Assembly (NCBI GenBank): GCA_902729315.2
Contig: LR746267.1
Span: 3,914,386-3,978,385 of the forward strand
Direction: 5' to 3'
DNA: 64,000 nt
DNA from: Spirodela intermedia
Taxonomy: Eukaryota; Streptophyta; Magnoliopsida; Alismatales; Araceae
The first letter of the stretch is position 1, and the number at the start of each line of letters is the position of its first letter. The notes beneath the pieces are model-generated. The model saw nothing but the letters and a program-made list of their open reading frames with translations, was not told the origin of the DNA and ran no database searches. Shown piece after piece: positions 46,649-57,120 of the stretch. The position numbers were made by a program, and so were the translations under genes.

Positions 46649-48690
46649 GTGTGCACTTGTCGTTGTGTTTAAATACACACTATCTAATAATATTTATAAC
46701 TAAGACTTAATAAAATATTAGTATAGAAGTAAATCTCAGATCGAAGATAGAAAGATTAATTAATCCATCGTGAAAAAATAATTTAATTTATATATATAGT
46801 GATTTTTAATATTTTATTAATATTTAATAGAAGTAATAAAATAGAAAGGTAAGACGAGAAGAATAAAGGAAGGAAAATAGAGAAAAAGGAGGAAAAGATA
46901 GAAGAGAGAGCTCTCACGAGAGAGAGAAGGGATGGGATCTCTCATGAAAGGGAGAGAAAAAGAGAGGAAGAGAGAGCTCTCATGAGAGAGAGAAGGGATG
47001 AGATCTCTCATGAAAGGAAGAGAAAGAGATAAGATGAAAATGAAGAAAAAGAAAAATACAGTCAACCAATTTTCTCAAATGAATGTGTGTTCAAGGATTC
47101 ACACACATGGCATGAGGTTAGTCATGAATGTCTCCAACTTGTTTTAATCATTGAATGCTCATTAATCAACCTTTAATCTCGATGATTTTACATTCGAAAA
47201 TAAAAAAATACTCGTTATTCGTATAATGCCGAGAATGTGAATATGTCGAGATTCAACTACAAAAATCAATAGAAACCAAGTTGAAAATGATCTTAGCTTG
47301 ATTTCAAACGAGTTTCAGAAGATTTAGAAGGAAAATGAAGATCAATCATCAAGTTTTGAATTAGTTTTACTCATTTCAATTAAAACGTGCATGAAATGGA
47401 AAGAACTTGCCGTAACATATAAATAAATGAAAAAAGTAAGTAAATGCTGAAAACAAGAAATAAATCATTGCCCAAGTTTATTCTGCCTCCTAGGCAATTG
47501 AAGACATTGATGTGGTGGCTTGATTTCATCCGGTCATGTCACACCACATTGAAAGTCACAAAAGTATTGTACAGAAGCGCTATGCTACTTGCTAGAGAGA
47601 TCTGCCAAAAGAGGGGTTGACCACATTGTCACCATCATCTTGGGGGAGAAGGGAAGAGTTGATCACTCGTTAGAGGCCTTGAGTGTAGTCAGGGGAGGAA
47701 GGAAGAAGCTTGCTGATCGACGTCTCTGTCGATCGCACAAAAAGAGGGAAGAACGGATTGTCATATTTGCAACTACTATTGAGATTTTAAAGATAATCGA
47801 TAATATCTATTTTATTAGATAATAATTCATTATTATCTTTATATCCCTAATAGTGATATGTGAGAGAACTCAAGTTCCGATATCGTAATGCTTCGTGAGC
47901 CATTGGATCAAATGAGCTTGGTTACGTGGCGCACAGAGTGATGTAGGATCAACCTGTCACGAACCATTGCCGATCAAGAACTTAATATCGTGGTGCCTCC
48001 TTTGTCATTGGATCCTCCTTTAAGGTCACGTGTGTGTTGAGCAGTGTTGGATTCGTGAACCGCCGATGGATCACTTTATGCATCTCGTATTGTAGTGGTT
48101 TGTCAACTGCAAGGTCAAGCTAATTTGATGATGTGGCTCGTTGAATATCATTGGATTACACTGTGCTCTAGATGGCTGCACTGAAACAGACGAAAATGAT
48201 TAGTCCCACATCGGAAGTTTGTCATAGTTTAAGCTGAATATAAATCAAAGTTTTTCTCTCTTAGTAGAGATCCCTTCTTCTAAAATAAAATAATGCTAAG
48301 ATCATCTTGAGAGAAGGCAATAAGGTGGTCTATCCTCATATATGCACTTGTGTACGGATGCTCCTTGCCCCACGACTGATTGGCCACTGGGACATGGAAG
48401 GGGAGTGATGCACACGTGTGCAGAGCAAGGCCTTCGCTACTTAAGCCCAGCTCATGGCTCCCCCAATCTAAGACTACTCGCTTGACTACTATTCCCCCTT
48501 CGAGTCAGTTGCCGAGTGTTGGCTTGCTAGCAGGCAGAAGATTTTTTTATATTTTAATAATAAAAAAATACACTAAGTATTTTAGCTTTAACAAAATAAT
48601 TAAATAATAAAAAATCCTATATTTATTCCACAAGTTAACAAAATCAAATCAAATAATAAAACTAATTAAATCATATAATCTAGCTTTAAA
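46649..48690 (+). mobile_element. Insertion B in integrase
   Basis: About 2 kb lies between the two integrase halves. Its first about 200 bp (from gtgcacttgtcg) are closely similar to the reverse complement of about 56,940-57,118, so they belong to a dispersed repeat with a terminus at this point. Inside are a GA-rich duplicated segment (46,904-47,035) and a segment near 48,200-48,540 related to 63,140-63,400. No protein domain was recognised. The element type is unknown; an LTR fragment or a non-autonomous element are both possible. Confidence 0.5.
46904..47035. repeat. Duplicated ~65-bp unit with palindromic GAGAGCTCTC and GAGATCTCTC
   Basis: Two copies of agagagagctctca(c/t)gagagagagaa followed by gggatg(g/a)gatctctcatgaaa sit next to each other inside insertion B. 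Each contains two short palindromes. Confidence 0.8.
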
Positions 48691-48699
48691 AACCCACAT

Positions 48700-49240
48700 T
48701 TGAAGAACATAATACAAATCATAAATAATAGATTGAAAAACTTCTTTAGGTATTTTCCTTCTAGTCACCTAAACCCCTTGGAGCAAATAATTACACTAGC
48801 TGAGTACTCATACAACATATTTTATCATAGTTCCACTTGACCAACTAGACTCTCATTCAAAGCACTATATGCCTGAGTCCTTTTGACTCTCATTCATTAT
48901 GATTTGCCCCCATCTTTATTAGTAACAGTAGACAACAAACTACAAGCCCGAAATCAAGTCTTACATCTACTCAAGCACAATCTCCTCCATGTTCAAACTC
49001 AAATGAGGGTTAAGGCATAGTGCCACCATTAGAATACTTAATTTTCATTACGTGACTAAGTTTTATTTTATTAATGACCATGTAGAATGAAATCAATGGT
49101 AAAGAAATACATTGAAAAATTGGCTTCTAAATTTTTTCCCCCTTTCCAAATCATCGAACATATTAGACCAATGCCATATTGCCTCAACTTGCCACTTACA
49201 TCCTCAATTATCCTAGTTTTTCATATTTTCTAATTGTGTA
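48700..49240 (+). pseudogene. Integrase remnant, C-terminal part
   Basis: Shows INNRLKNFFRYF (from VVNRCLETYLRCF), LAEYSYNIFYHSS and SFKALYA (from LAEYWYNTSYHSS, PFEALYG), TVDNKLQARNQ, LKHNLLHVQTQMRVKA and EKLASKFFPPFQII. The order and spacing match the chromovirus integrase C-terminus. Stops and shifts are present. Confidence 0.8.
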
Positions 49241-49259
49241 GGGTGATAAGACTAAAGGA

Positions 49260-49440
49260 TCAAAATCAAATCCTACATGTAGGATTGGATAATGACATCC
49301 ATTGGAATGTTTGCCTGAGATGATACTTGATGTACACTCTAGTGGGACCAACTACTTATCTTAGAAGCCTCGTGGGAACTGACCTCAACCATTCAAGCAT
49401 AAGTTTTCTAGTTTCACCTTGAGGACAAGTCTGCTCAATG
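49260..49440 (+). pseudogene. Chromodomain remnant
   Basis: Reads LEASWELTSTIQA and FHLEDKS directly before the purine tract, matching the chromodomain end EATWEDFxxIKxxFPxFHLEDKV. This places the element among the chromoviruses. Confidence 0.65.
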
Positions 49441-49451
49441 AAGGGGGGTAT

Positions 49452-49758
49452 TGATATAACCTTGGCTATCACCTAATTTAGAAGAAAGAATAAATAGTTA
49501 TGCCCACAAGGATATACATTGTATGGGGGATAAATGAGTCATTGGCAGGTCTGTCTTAGTATTATTAGGGCCGTATAAAAGGGTCAGGTAGGTGAGGAGG
49601 AATTTGACAAGTGACTTGGAGAGATGAAGCCTTTCAAAAGTTTTTGGACAGCCTAGGGTTTCTATACAGCTCTGATTTATCCTTATCTGATTTTCTATTT
49701 CATACTAATGTTAAATCCAATTTTGTTGGGCTCCTTGTTACAAATTGGGGTCATTTCA
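49452..49758 (+). repeat. 3' LTR of the chromovirus
   Basis: Begins TGATATAACC just after the polypurine tract and ends ggtcatttca immediately before the gctca target duplication. At 307 bp it is about 50 bp longer than the 5' LTR; its 5' third contains sequence missing there. Confidence 0.8.
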
Positions 49759-49763
49759 GCTCA

Positions 49764-51323
49764 CATCTTCCTTGAATTTTGGATCACTTGTGTACAAGTT
49801 CAAGATTTGATAAACAAGTAGTCCTTTGTTTTTGCGAAATGATGAAATTCAAATCAATAAACTTCACCATTTAAAGACTTCAAAGTTTGTGAAATTTATG
49901 AGTAGCTCTCACCTTATGTACCTTTCATAATGACATATGTAACAAGAATCTATATACATATATATGCTTTCATGATTTTGGTCTATGCTTGTTGATGCCC
50001 TTAACAAGCTACAACTTTTCAACTGGTACAAATCTAACCCAAATGCACAATTGTTAAATCACTCTTCAATTCGAAATTTGGTCCTAATGGGGGGAACCAG
50101 CCACCGACTTCTAGCCATATGCTGCTTTCTCAAGTCAAGGAGATTGAACCAATCAGAATAAAGTAATTGATTGAAATTGGTGAAATATGAATATTAAAGG
50201 ATAAGGGGCAAGTGACCAGCTAGCTCTATAGATAGGATGGATGGTTTCCTTTCTAGCCACAATGACTTGAAGTCTAACATTGAATTTGGCAAATGAACCA
50301 ATTTGGCAATTTCTTGCCTTATAAATTTATCTCCAACAATGAGTACACTTAACTCACTTTTTGCTTTTATTTTCTTGTAAATTTTCATTCTACTGTAGCT
50401 TGCCCCTAGCAGAGAAGAGAGGAGGAATGTTAGGATAGACTAGGGCTATGATCTCAGTCATGGGTCTCCATGAAAGTTGGCCTAGGTTTCTCAAACCCTA
50501 CCTAGCTAGCACACAGTACTCGTCGAGTTGCTGCTCATTTCCAACTTTAGAACTTTGTAACGTGCGCGGTTTAGACAAAGTTGAAAGCATTTGGACACCC
50601 CTGTCCGTTGTTCAACGTCTCAAGGAATTTGTTGAAAATCGTCATCCCGCAAACGCTTTAGACTGCCATCCTCTTCATTTGATTGTTCGGATGTGACCAC
50701 TGCTTCCTTGGCTCACCCCACATTTATAGGGGTGTCCCTCACGCTGTCATCCTTGTCCGTTTTTCGAAATAGGACCGAACCCAGCTAGCATTTCATAAAC
50801 GTAGCTAGCATTTGATGCGACTCAGCGCTTGTAGCAGCAGCAGCAGCACCCAGATGATGAGCAGCACAGTCTTGCTTGTTCAGACAGAAAACCCATCCCC
50901 TCACGCTGCAATGATTCGACTCATTTACAGGGCCGACGCCGTTCATCATCTTCTTCGTCACCCATTCCGGCGAGGATCGTAAGAAGCCATGTGTCACAGC
51001 TTATGATGCCATTCAGCTTGTAGCAGCAGCAGCACTGTTCTCCCCACGCTGTAATGATTCGACTCTGTTCATCAGCATCACCATAGTATCATCATTATTG
51101 CCCATTCCGGCGAGGATCGATTCACCCAAGGATTGAGGACTGGGCTAGCTTTCTTCGTCTCCGTCGATTCCTGTTTCTTACAGCATAAGCTCCTTCGGTG
51201 GAGGAGGCATTGTTCTTTACAAAAAGAGGAAGGAAACAAGGGCAGAGGGCAGCAAGCAGCTGCTGCCATGGCGGGCAAGGAAGGAAAGAAAGACGAAGCA
51301 AGCGGGTGGGGGGTCATCTTCAA
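49764..51323. other. Spacer between the retroelement and XTH
   Basis: No gene recognised. It contains a diverged tandem duplication downstream of XTH (listed separately). The XTH 3' UTR is expected close to 51,323. Confidence 0.5.
50822..51123. repeat. Diverged tandem duplication downstream of XTH
   Basis: Two copies (about 50,822-50,985 and 51,008-51,123) share cttgtagcagcagcagca, cacgctg(c/t)aatgattcgact, gttcatca and gcccattccggcgaggatcg. They lie 3' of the XTH stop codon. Confidence 0.85.
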
Positions 51324-52422
51324 TCATGGCTCGCACTCGGGAGGGGCGGCGGGGAAGCGGGCGGAGTCGGCGCAGTAGTCGTAGACGAGGTGGTGGTTGC
51401 GGACCCACAGCAGCTGGTGGCTCTGGTGGAGGCTCAGCTCCTCCATCATGGGCTCCTGCCACCAGTACCGCCTCCCCTGCTCGTTCCCCTGGCCGGCGCA
51501 CCTCTTCATGTCTTCTTCTCCGGCGCCGGCGCCGGTGCCGGCGGGGCACTCGCAGGCGTCGACCCAGAATCCCCTGTAGGTGGTGACGAAGGGGGCATGC
51601 GACCAGTCGATCTTCACCCTCCCCCCTTGAGTCGCCCAATCGTCGGCGTTCCAGATGGAGCTGTAGATCCCCATCGGCTGGTCGTCGGGGAAGGCGAGCT
51701 CCCTCTCCCAGCTCTTCGTCTTCTTCTTCCTCTCGAAAACCCTTATGGGAGTCTCGTCCACGAGGAACACCACCTGCTGGCGGTTCCAGAGGATGCCATA
51801 GCTGTGGAAGTCGGCGGTGGGGTCGAACCAGAGCCCCACCCTCTGCTCCCGGTTGCCGACGCCGTTGACGTAGACGTTGGTCTGCACCAGGATCGGCTCG
51901 CCCGATGAGTTCCCCAGGAACTCGAAGTCGAACTCGTGGTGGTTCGGCCCGTCGGAGGACATCTGCAGCATCATCATCCATTCAGATACAGATCATCACC
52001 ATGTATGAAACTATCCATTCCAGAGCTCCAGTAGCGTACGTAGAAGGCGGTGACGGTGCCGGCGGAGTCGCCGGGGGCGAGCTTGATCTCCGCGGTGGCC
52101 TTCCCGAAGAGGTACTTGCTCTTGGAGCCGAACCCGGTGCCTGCGACATCGCAGACATGATCGTCAGAGCTTATTCGTGGAGGAACGGAGGGAAGAACCG
52201 CCACCGGCTGTGGCGAGGGGGGTTACCGGTGAAGTTGTCGAGCTTGAGCTGGACGACCTCGCCGTCGTAGAGGAGGTGGTCGGCGGCCCAGCTGGGCTGG
52301 AAGATCTCGTCGAACCTCTCGCCGCTGGCAGGACGACTGAAACAGACGACGGTGAAGAAAATGGGCGTGCAGAAGAAGAAGAAGAATGCCTTCCTTGTCA
52401 TCCAGTCACCGGAGAATCCCAT
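51324..52422 (-). CDS. XTH: Xyloglucan endotransglucosylase/hydrolase (3 exons)
   Basis: Minus-strand exons 52,422-52,227; 52,140-52,040; 51,962-51,324 give 311 aa, with GT-AG introns and matching phases. It is a GH16 enzyme that cuts and rejoins xyloglucan in the cell wall. A hydrophobic N-terminal segment (about residues 12-28, Phe-rich) is the signal peptide. The catalytic motif [10 protein letters not shown] (108-117) has nucleophile Glu109 and acid/base Glu113, followed by an N-glycosylation site at Asn117. Other signatures are [42 protein letters not shown], the XTH C-terminal [15 protein letters not shown], and Cys residues. The sequence resembles group I/II enzymes such as AtXTH6, which mainly show transglucosylase activity. 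A Gly/Ala-rich insertion ([15 protein letters not shown]) lies in the C-terminal extension. The start may be Met1 or Met8; both leave a signal peptide. Confidence 0.93.
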
Positions 52423-53092
52423 GGCGAACTCTTTCTTTCAAACCAGGGCTCCGGGAAGAAGACCGACAGTCGAGTGAGGACGCCAGTTCAGTCCCCCACG
52501 GGCTATTTATAGCCAGCCCACCTCTCTCTCTCTTCTGCAACTTGAGACGCCAGGCAGCCGGTGCTCCTCCCCTCCGGTCCAAAAGTAGCCGTTGCGGCGG
52601 AGGCAGGGCGCAGTGAGCTGGCAGCCGGCTGGACTCCGGCGGTCTCTGGTGACCGATTCCTCTGCGCCGCGGCGTACAACGCCCGTGGAGAAAAGTGGAC
52701 CCTCTGCGAGTGGCCATGGCCGTACGCTCCTAGTGGACTCTGTGGGCCACGGTGCAGGGGGAAAATTAGGTTGGTGGGCCCCACTGTCTCTCTCTTCCGG
52801 CTCCAATCCGTCTCTTCGTACGGGACGGGACGGTAACGTCTTCAAGGGCAGACCACAAGACAGACCAATAATGACGAGCCACGTCTGGCGCAGTTGTCAT
52901 TCTCTGCCAGTCTGGCAGCACTGGTGGAAGGGGCTTTTCCTTAAAAGTTCTCTCTCTCTCTCTCTCTCTCTCGTGAAGAAGTACGATCATTTTCAAACAG
53001 TAAAGTAATGGACCCATTAATTATTTTATTAAATCTACCTATAACTATTTAATTAAAAAATTATTCAAATAATTACACATTTTATATCAAGT

Positions 53093-53135
<43 letters not shown>

Positions 53136-53652
53136 AGAGGCTTATCTGGGAAAATAATATTTTTTTAACATGCATAAATAAGTAATATGAAAAAACCTGT
53201 GTAAATCAAGAGAATAATAAATATTAAATGAAAATTGGACTCCTCCCCTGGGTACAAAGATGCCAGCTGGTGGAGGTGAAGGGCTACTCCTCGTCGCACT
53301 GGGGAGTGCGGTCACCTCCCCGTTTCCAAGGGAAAGGGGGAACCCGAGGTGCATGATTTTTCGTGCGATCCCCCACGTGCGTTTATCCTACCGCGCACGG
53401 CCGGCCGCCGGCGATAGCCAGGAATGGGTCACCCCGTCCGGCGCCGGCGACTCTCGCAGGGGGAGTAGGAGAACAGGAGAAGGGGAAAATGGGTCCTTCT
53501 GATGTCGCCGGGGGCGGGCTCAGTTCTCGCCGGCGGTGAGGAACTCCGACCAACCGTCTCGATCCTCTGAACCCCCCAGTGCCTGCGACGGCACTAGTAT
53601 TGATACTCTCTGCCGTACCCCATCGATTAATCTTATCCTTTACTCCTACGAG

Positions 53653-53695
<43 letters not shown>

Positions 53696-54327
53696 TCTTT
53701 GTCTTCTTCTTTTTCAGGGGCTACGATCCGTAGCACGCCAAGCGCCGGCAGAGGCTGTTGAGAGTCGCCGGCGGCGGCGATGGCCGTCGTCTCCGCCGCG
53801 GCCGGCTCACGGAGGGCACGTGAGCCAGCGACGGTGGCGCCGTGAAAGGCTCCGCCGGCAGCGGAGGACCACGCAGGCAGCGCCACTAGTCGCAGGGAGT
53901 CACGGGAGCAGAAGGAACAGGGAGAGCCGGAGAAGAGTAAGGTCCCTCTGCCTGCGGGGGGCCCACGCCATTGGAGCCTCTCCCTCTCTCATGCGGACGC
54001 CAAGAAATGCCAGGAGGACGCTACCAGCCTCGTCTTGGTGTTCGAGAAAGGTTGGCAAGATGGCGGGGAATCAAGACGTTGCGGCGACCCTTTCTAGGCG
54101 GCGCCGGAGGCTCCTCCACCTCTCTCTCTCTCTCTCTCTCTCTCTCCCCCCGCGCAGCAGCCCGCTTCTCCCCAGGTTCCTGTGGGAGAGATTTCCGAGA
54201 TAGACGTTGGGAAGTCGAAGAGTTGACTTATTAAAGACGATTTGAAAATAGTTGGAGCAGATTCATACTCTTCAATCCGTCTATATGGTTCAATTATACC
54301 ATCACCATATTTGTTTTCAACAGTAAA
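52423..54327. other. Region upstream of XTH, microsatellite-rich
   Basis: Contains the XTH promoter, CT/GA runs at 52,951-52,971, 53,095-53,132, 53,652-53,691 and 54,119-54,146, and GC-rich segments (52,560-52,760, 53,380-54,110) with open frames on both strands. None of these frames shows a domain; several read through GA repeats. Confidence 0.4.
52504..52511 (-). promoter_or_regulatory. TATA box of the XTH gene
   Basis: TATAAATA on the minus strand, 82-89 bp upstream of the XTH start codon, with a CT run (52,522-52,535) just upstream of it. Confidence 0.6.
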
Positions 54328-54850
54328 AAGTCAACATGCTTTCAAACCAAAATGTCAACGGGCTCATCACCAGATGGGCCGCCATATCTTTTTCCCCCAC
54401 CCTGATACAGAAAGCCCAAAAAAAGTCAATGGGCTCGTATCTTTCCCCTTGATATGTCCGAAGAACTTATCAACATCCCAAGGCCCATGTCTAGTGATAA
54501 GGCCCATCTATAAATGACATAGAGAGAGAAGGAGACCTGGGCAGACAAGTCACGGGGCTTCTTAACATACACCTTCCTGCTCATCGACCAAAAGTCAACC
54601 CGCTCCAACGGGCCTGGCCGCCCATATCTTGCCACCTTCGCTGGTACTGAAGGCCCAAAATAAAGTCAATGGGCTCATATCTTTCCCCTGATTTGGTCCC
54701 CAAAACCTCATTGATATCCCACGGCTCATTTCTCAAGATGAAGCCCATCTATAAATGGTTCAGAGAGACGAGGGGAATAAAAGTCAACCCACTCCACTGG
54801 GCCGCCATATCTTTCCCCCTTTCCCTGATGCGGTAAGCCTAAAATAAAGG
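54328..54850. repeat. Tandem array of ~200-260-bp promoter-like modules
   Basis: Two full copies (about 54,328-54,589 and 54,590-54,779) and a partial third (54,780-54,850). Shared in order are aaagtcaac, gggccgccatatctt, aaagtcaatgggctc, tatctttcccc and (g/a)(g/a)gcccatctataaatg. Each full copy carries TTGAC-type, GGGCC/GGCCC and TATAAAT motifs. The array lies immediately 3' of the THA8-like gene. Confidence 0.85.
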
Positions 54851-54860
54851 GTTTAGAGAG

Positions 54861-54890
<30 letters not shown>
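54861..54890. repeat. (GA)n microsatellite at the THA8-like stop
   Basis: About 30 bp of GA repeat beginning 12 bp beyond the stop codon of the minus-strand PPR gene, so it lies in its 3' UTR. Confidence 0.9.
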
Positions 54891-54891
<1 letters not shown>

Positions 54892-54901
54892 CGCACTTTC
54901 T

Positions 54902-56256
54902 TCACTGGAGGCCGAAGATCTCCTCGGGGGGGTCGTAGACGTGGCGGTCGGGGAACATCTCCTCGAAGTCCTGCTTCACCCTGTTCCTCAGGAGTGGGTG
55001 GGGCAGCAGGCCCTTGAGCAGGATCCTGAAGGGCAGCTCCTCCGGCGGCTCTGGCGAGCTCTTCATGTCCTCGTAGATGTTCATGGCGTCCGCCGGTGAG
55101 CCGTGCCGGAGGAACCCCCTGATGACCTCCGCGTAGGTCTGCGAGTCGGGGAAGAGGCCCTCCCCCTTCAAGGAGCCCCACACCTCCATCGCCTGCTCCA
55201 TCTTCTTGCGCTTGGCGAGGGCGACGATCAGGTCCTTGTACAGGTACACGTCAGGCTTGTACCAGCTCTCCCCCTGAATCACCTTAAAGATCTGCAGAAT
55301 TTTAAGGGAGATCGCTCCCATTATCAGCAAGAACAGAACCCCGATCCTCATTGATTCTCTCTTTGTTTCCACAGATTTAGGGAAGAATCCGGTTTCGTGC
55401 TCGGCAATGGCAGGGAAGATCATCGAATAGAGAACCAGAAGGAGAGACAGAAGACGCCACGGAGTGCTACAGCAGGAATTCAGCGTTAAACCTGATCACG
55501 GAAGAACTGAAGAAGAACTGCTGATTCAGGACGAAAACTAGAAAGAGGCGACCTGATTTGATCTAGAAGAGGAGAGTTCGGTGGGATTAATCCGAATCAC
55601 GAAACGACTGGAGGAAGAACTGCTGATTTGATGCAACAATAAGAGGAAAGCAAGAAATTCTGACATCTGGAAGCACGGAGCAAGATGGAGGAGAAACCGT
55701 CAACGCCAAATCGACTTCGTCTGCCCCAAATCACGAACACAAACTCATTCAGATCGTGCGAGTCCAGGAACAGAAACGCCAGATTAATCGGTCAGGAATC
55801 ATTCAGATCGGAGGGAGTCTAAGGCATTCAGGCCGGCGGATCGATCCGAGAGGGATGGGAGAATCGCGTGCGCACCGTGAGCGCCAGGTCGACCTCCTCC
55901 TGCCGCTCGAGCTCGTTGAGCACGGCGATCATGTCCATCTTCAGCAGCCTCAGGACGTGCGACCTGATGAACTTCTGTAGCTTCTCGTCGTCGTCCTTGA
56001 ACCTCTTCAGGCCGAGGATCACAAAGAGGGCCTCCTTTCCGATGAGCTTCTTCCCCCTCCATAGCGGCCCCCGCGGACGGCCGTCGTGGTAGGGCCGACC
56101 GAACGGGCGGAGGCGGAGCTGCGGGGCCGCGGCGCTGGGCAGGCGGGAGGAAGCCTCGCTGGTGGGCGAGGAGATCAGCCGGAGGATCGAATGGGAGAGG
56201 CTCCGGACTCTCCACCGAGAGAAAGCTCGCATCGCCATGGCAGGAAGTACGAGCAA
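54902..56256 (-). CDS. THA8-like PPR protein, probably organelle-targeted (2 exons)
   Basis: Minus-strand exons 56,256-55,876 and 55,291-54,902 give 256 aa (250 if the second, MAMRAFSRW, methionine is used). The GT-AG intron is 584 nt and falls between VDLALT and IFKVIQG, as homology predicts. The N-terminus is Arg/Ser-rich and poor in acidic residues, typical of a transit peptide. Then follow RGPLWRGKKLIGKEALFVILGLKR and LRLLKMDMIAVLNELERQ. Two clear PPR motifs start near residues 141 and 176 (KPDVYLYKDLIVALAKRKKM and FPDSQTYAEVIRGFLRHGSP), ending in PPEELPFRILLKGLLPHPLL and YDPPEEIFG. This matches the short PPR proteins related to THA8 (At1g62350/At3g46870 type). THA8 itself helps splice chloroplast group II introns; the RNA target of this protein is unknown. 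Confidence 0.88.
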
Positions 56257-56319
56257 CGAGCCTTCGACGGCTCCCCGCCCTCCGATGAAGCTAAAACCCT
56301 CCTGAAATCATCGACCTAA

Positions 56320-57120
56320 AACGCTACTGTTTCCGAACCATACCCTTCAAAGCTCATTATTTAGCTTTGTACTTCATTTATTTAATTATTCCGAAAAAAT
56401 AGGAAAAAAAATATATAATACGCTGATTTTTAGGATTATCATGTACGCATTAATCAAGGGAACATCCTAAAATGTAAAAACCATGCGGATGACAGCACCC
56501 ATAATTCCTAATTCAGAAAATTATAGGATAAATGAAATGAAAGGCCATAAATCTCACATATGTTAGTCAAATGGCTTCATTTACCCTCTTTTTTATTACC
56601 TAATTTAAAAAAAAAAGATGCTGATTTGGATAATTATGAAATAAATAAATTTATAGTAAAATAAATATCAGAAAATATAATTTTTAAAATAAATAGATGA
56701 TTAGGAATGTTATTGGGCTTGGGGCCCCATTTTTCTATTCTTCTCTTTTGCCATCCCTCCTCCTCACTGCCCTTCCTCCTCACCTTCTCCTCATCTCCAT
56801 GGGCCCTAGACAAGACATCTTGAAGGTGTTCAGTGAAAAGCCCTATCTAGAGCCACTGGGGCCTCTTCATGTGGGTGAAGGATATCAACCTCTCACCTTT
56901 GTCTACCTTCTCCCACAACATCTCCACACCTCACCTTTGTATTTTATTTTTTTCATTAAATAGTGATAAAATATTAAAATTATTTTAGATAAAATAAATT
57001 AATTTTTCACAATGTATTAATTAATATCCTTATGTTTGACTTAAGACTTACATCTTATTAAGTCTTAATTATAAATATTATTAGATAATAGGTATTTAAA
57101 TACAACAACAAGTGCACATC
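56320..57120 (-). repeat. AT-rich spacer with a dispersed repeat shared with insertion B
   Basis: On the minus strand, from about 57,118 down to 56,940, the sequence closely follows the start of insertion B (46,651-46,850). Both begin gtgcacttg and share tatttaaatac, tatctaataatatttata and aagacttaataa. No gene is present. Confidence 0.65.

Larger units (their letters stand above)
40154..49763 (+). mobile_element. Decayed Ty3/gypsy chromovirus with two nested insertions
   Basis: The 5' LTR (40,159-40,413) and 3' LTR (49,452-49,758) are flanked by the exact 5-bp target duplication gctca (40,154-40,158 and 49,759-49,763). A primer binding site follows the 5' LTR and a purine tract (aatgaagggggg) precedes the 3' LTR. 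Translating the interior shows, in order and all with stops and frameshifts, gag capsid, reverse transcriptase, RNase H, integrase and a chromodomain. RNase H is interrupted at about 43,250-45,860 and integrase at about 46,650-48,690. Without the inserts the element would be about 4.9 kb. The LTRs differ clearly in length and sequence, so it is old. It cannot encode any protein. Confidence 0.88.

Noticed and set aside
51217-51981. 254-codon Arg-rich minus-strand frame overlapping XTH exon 3
   Set aside because: Shadow of the GC-rich XTH exon in another frame.
53380-54203. Open frames in the GC-rich region upstream of XTH
   Set aside because: They read through GA/CT repeats and overlap on opposite strands; no domain recognised.
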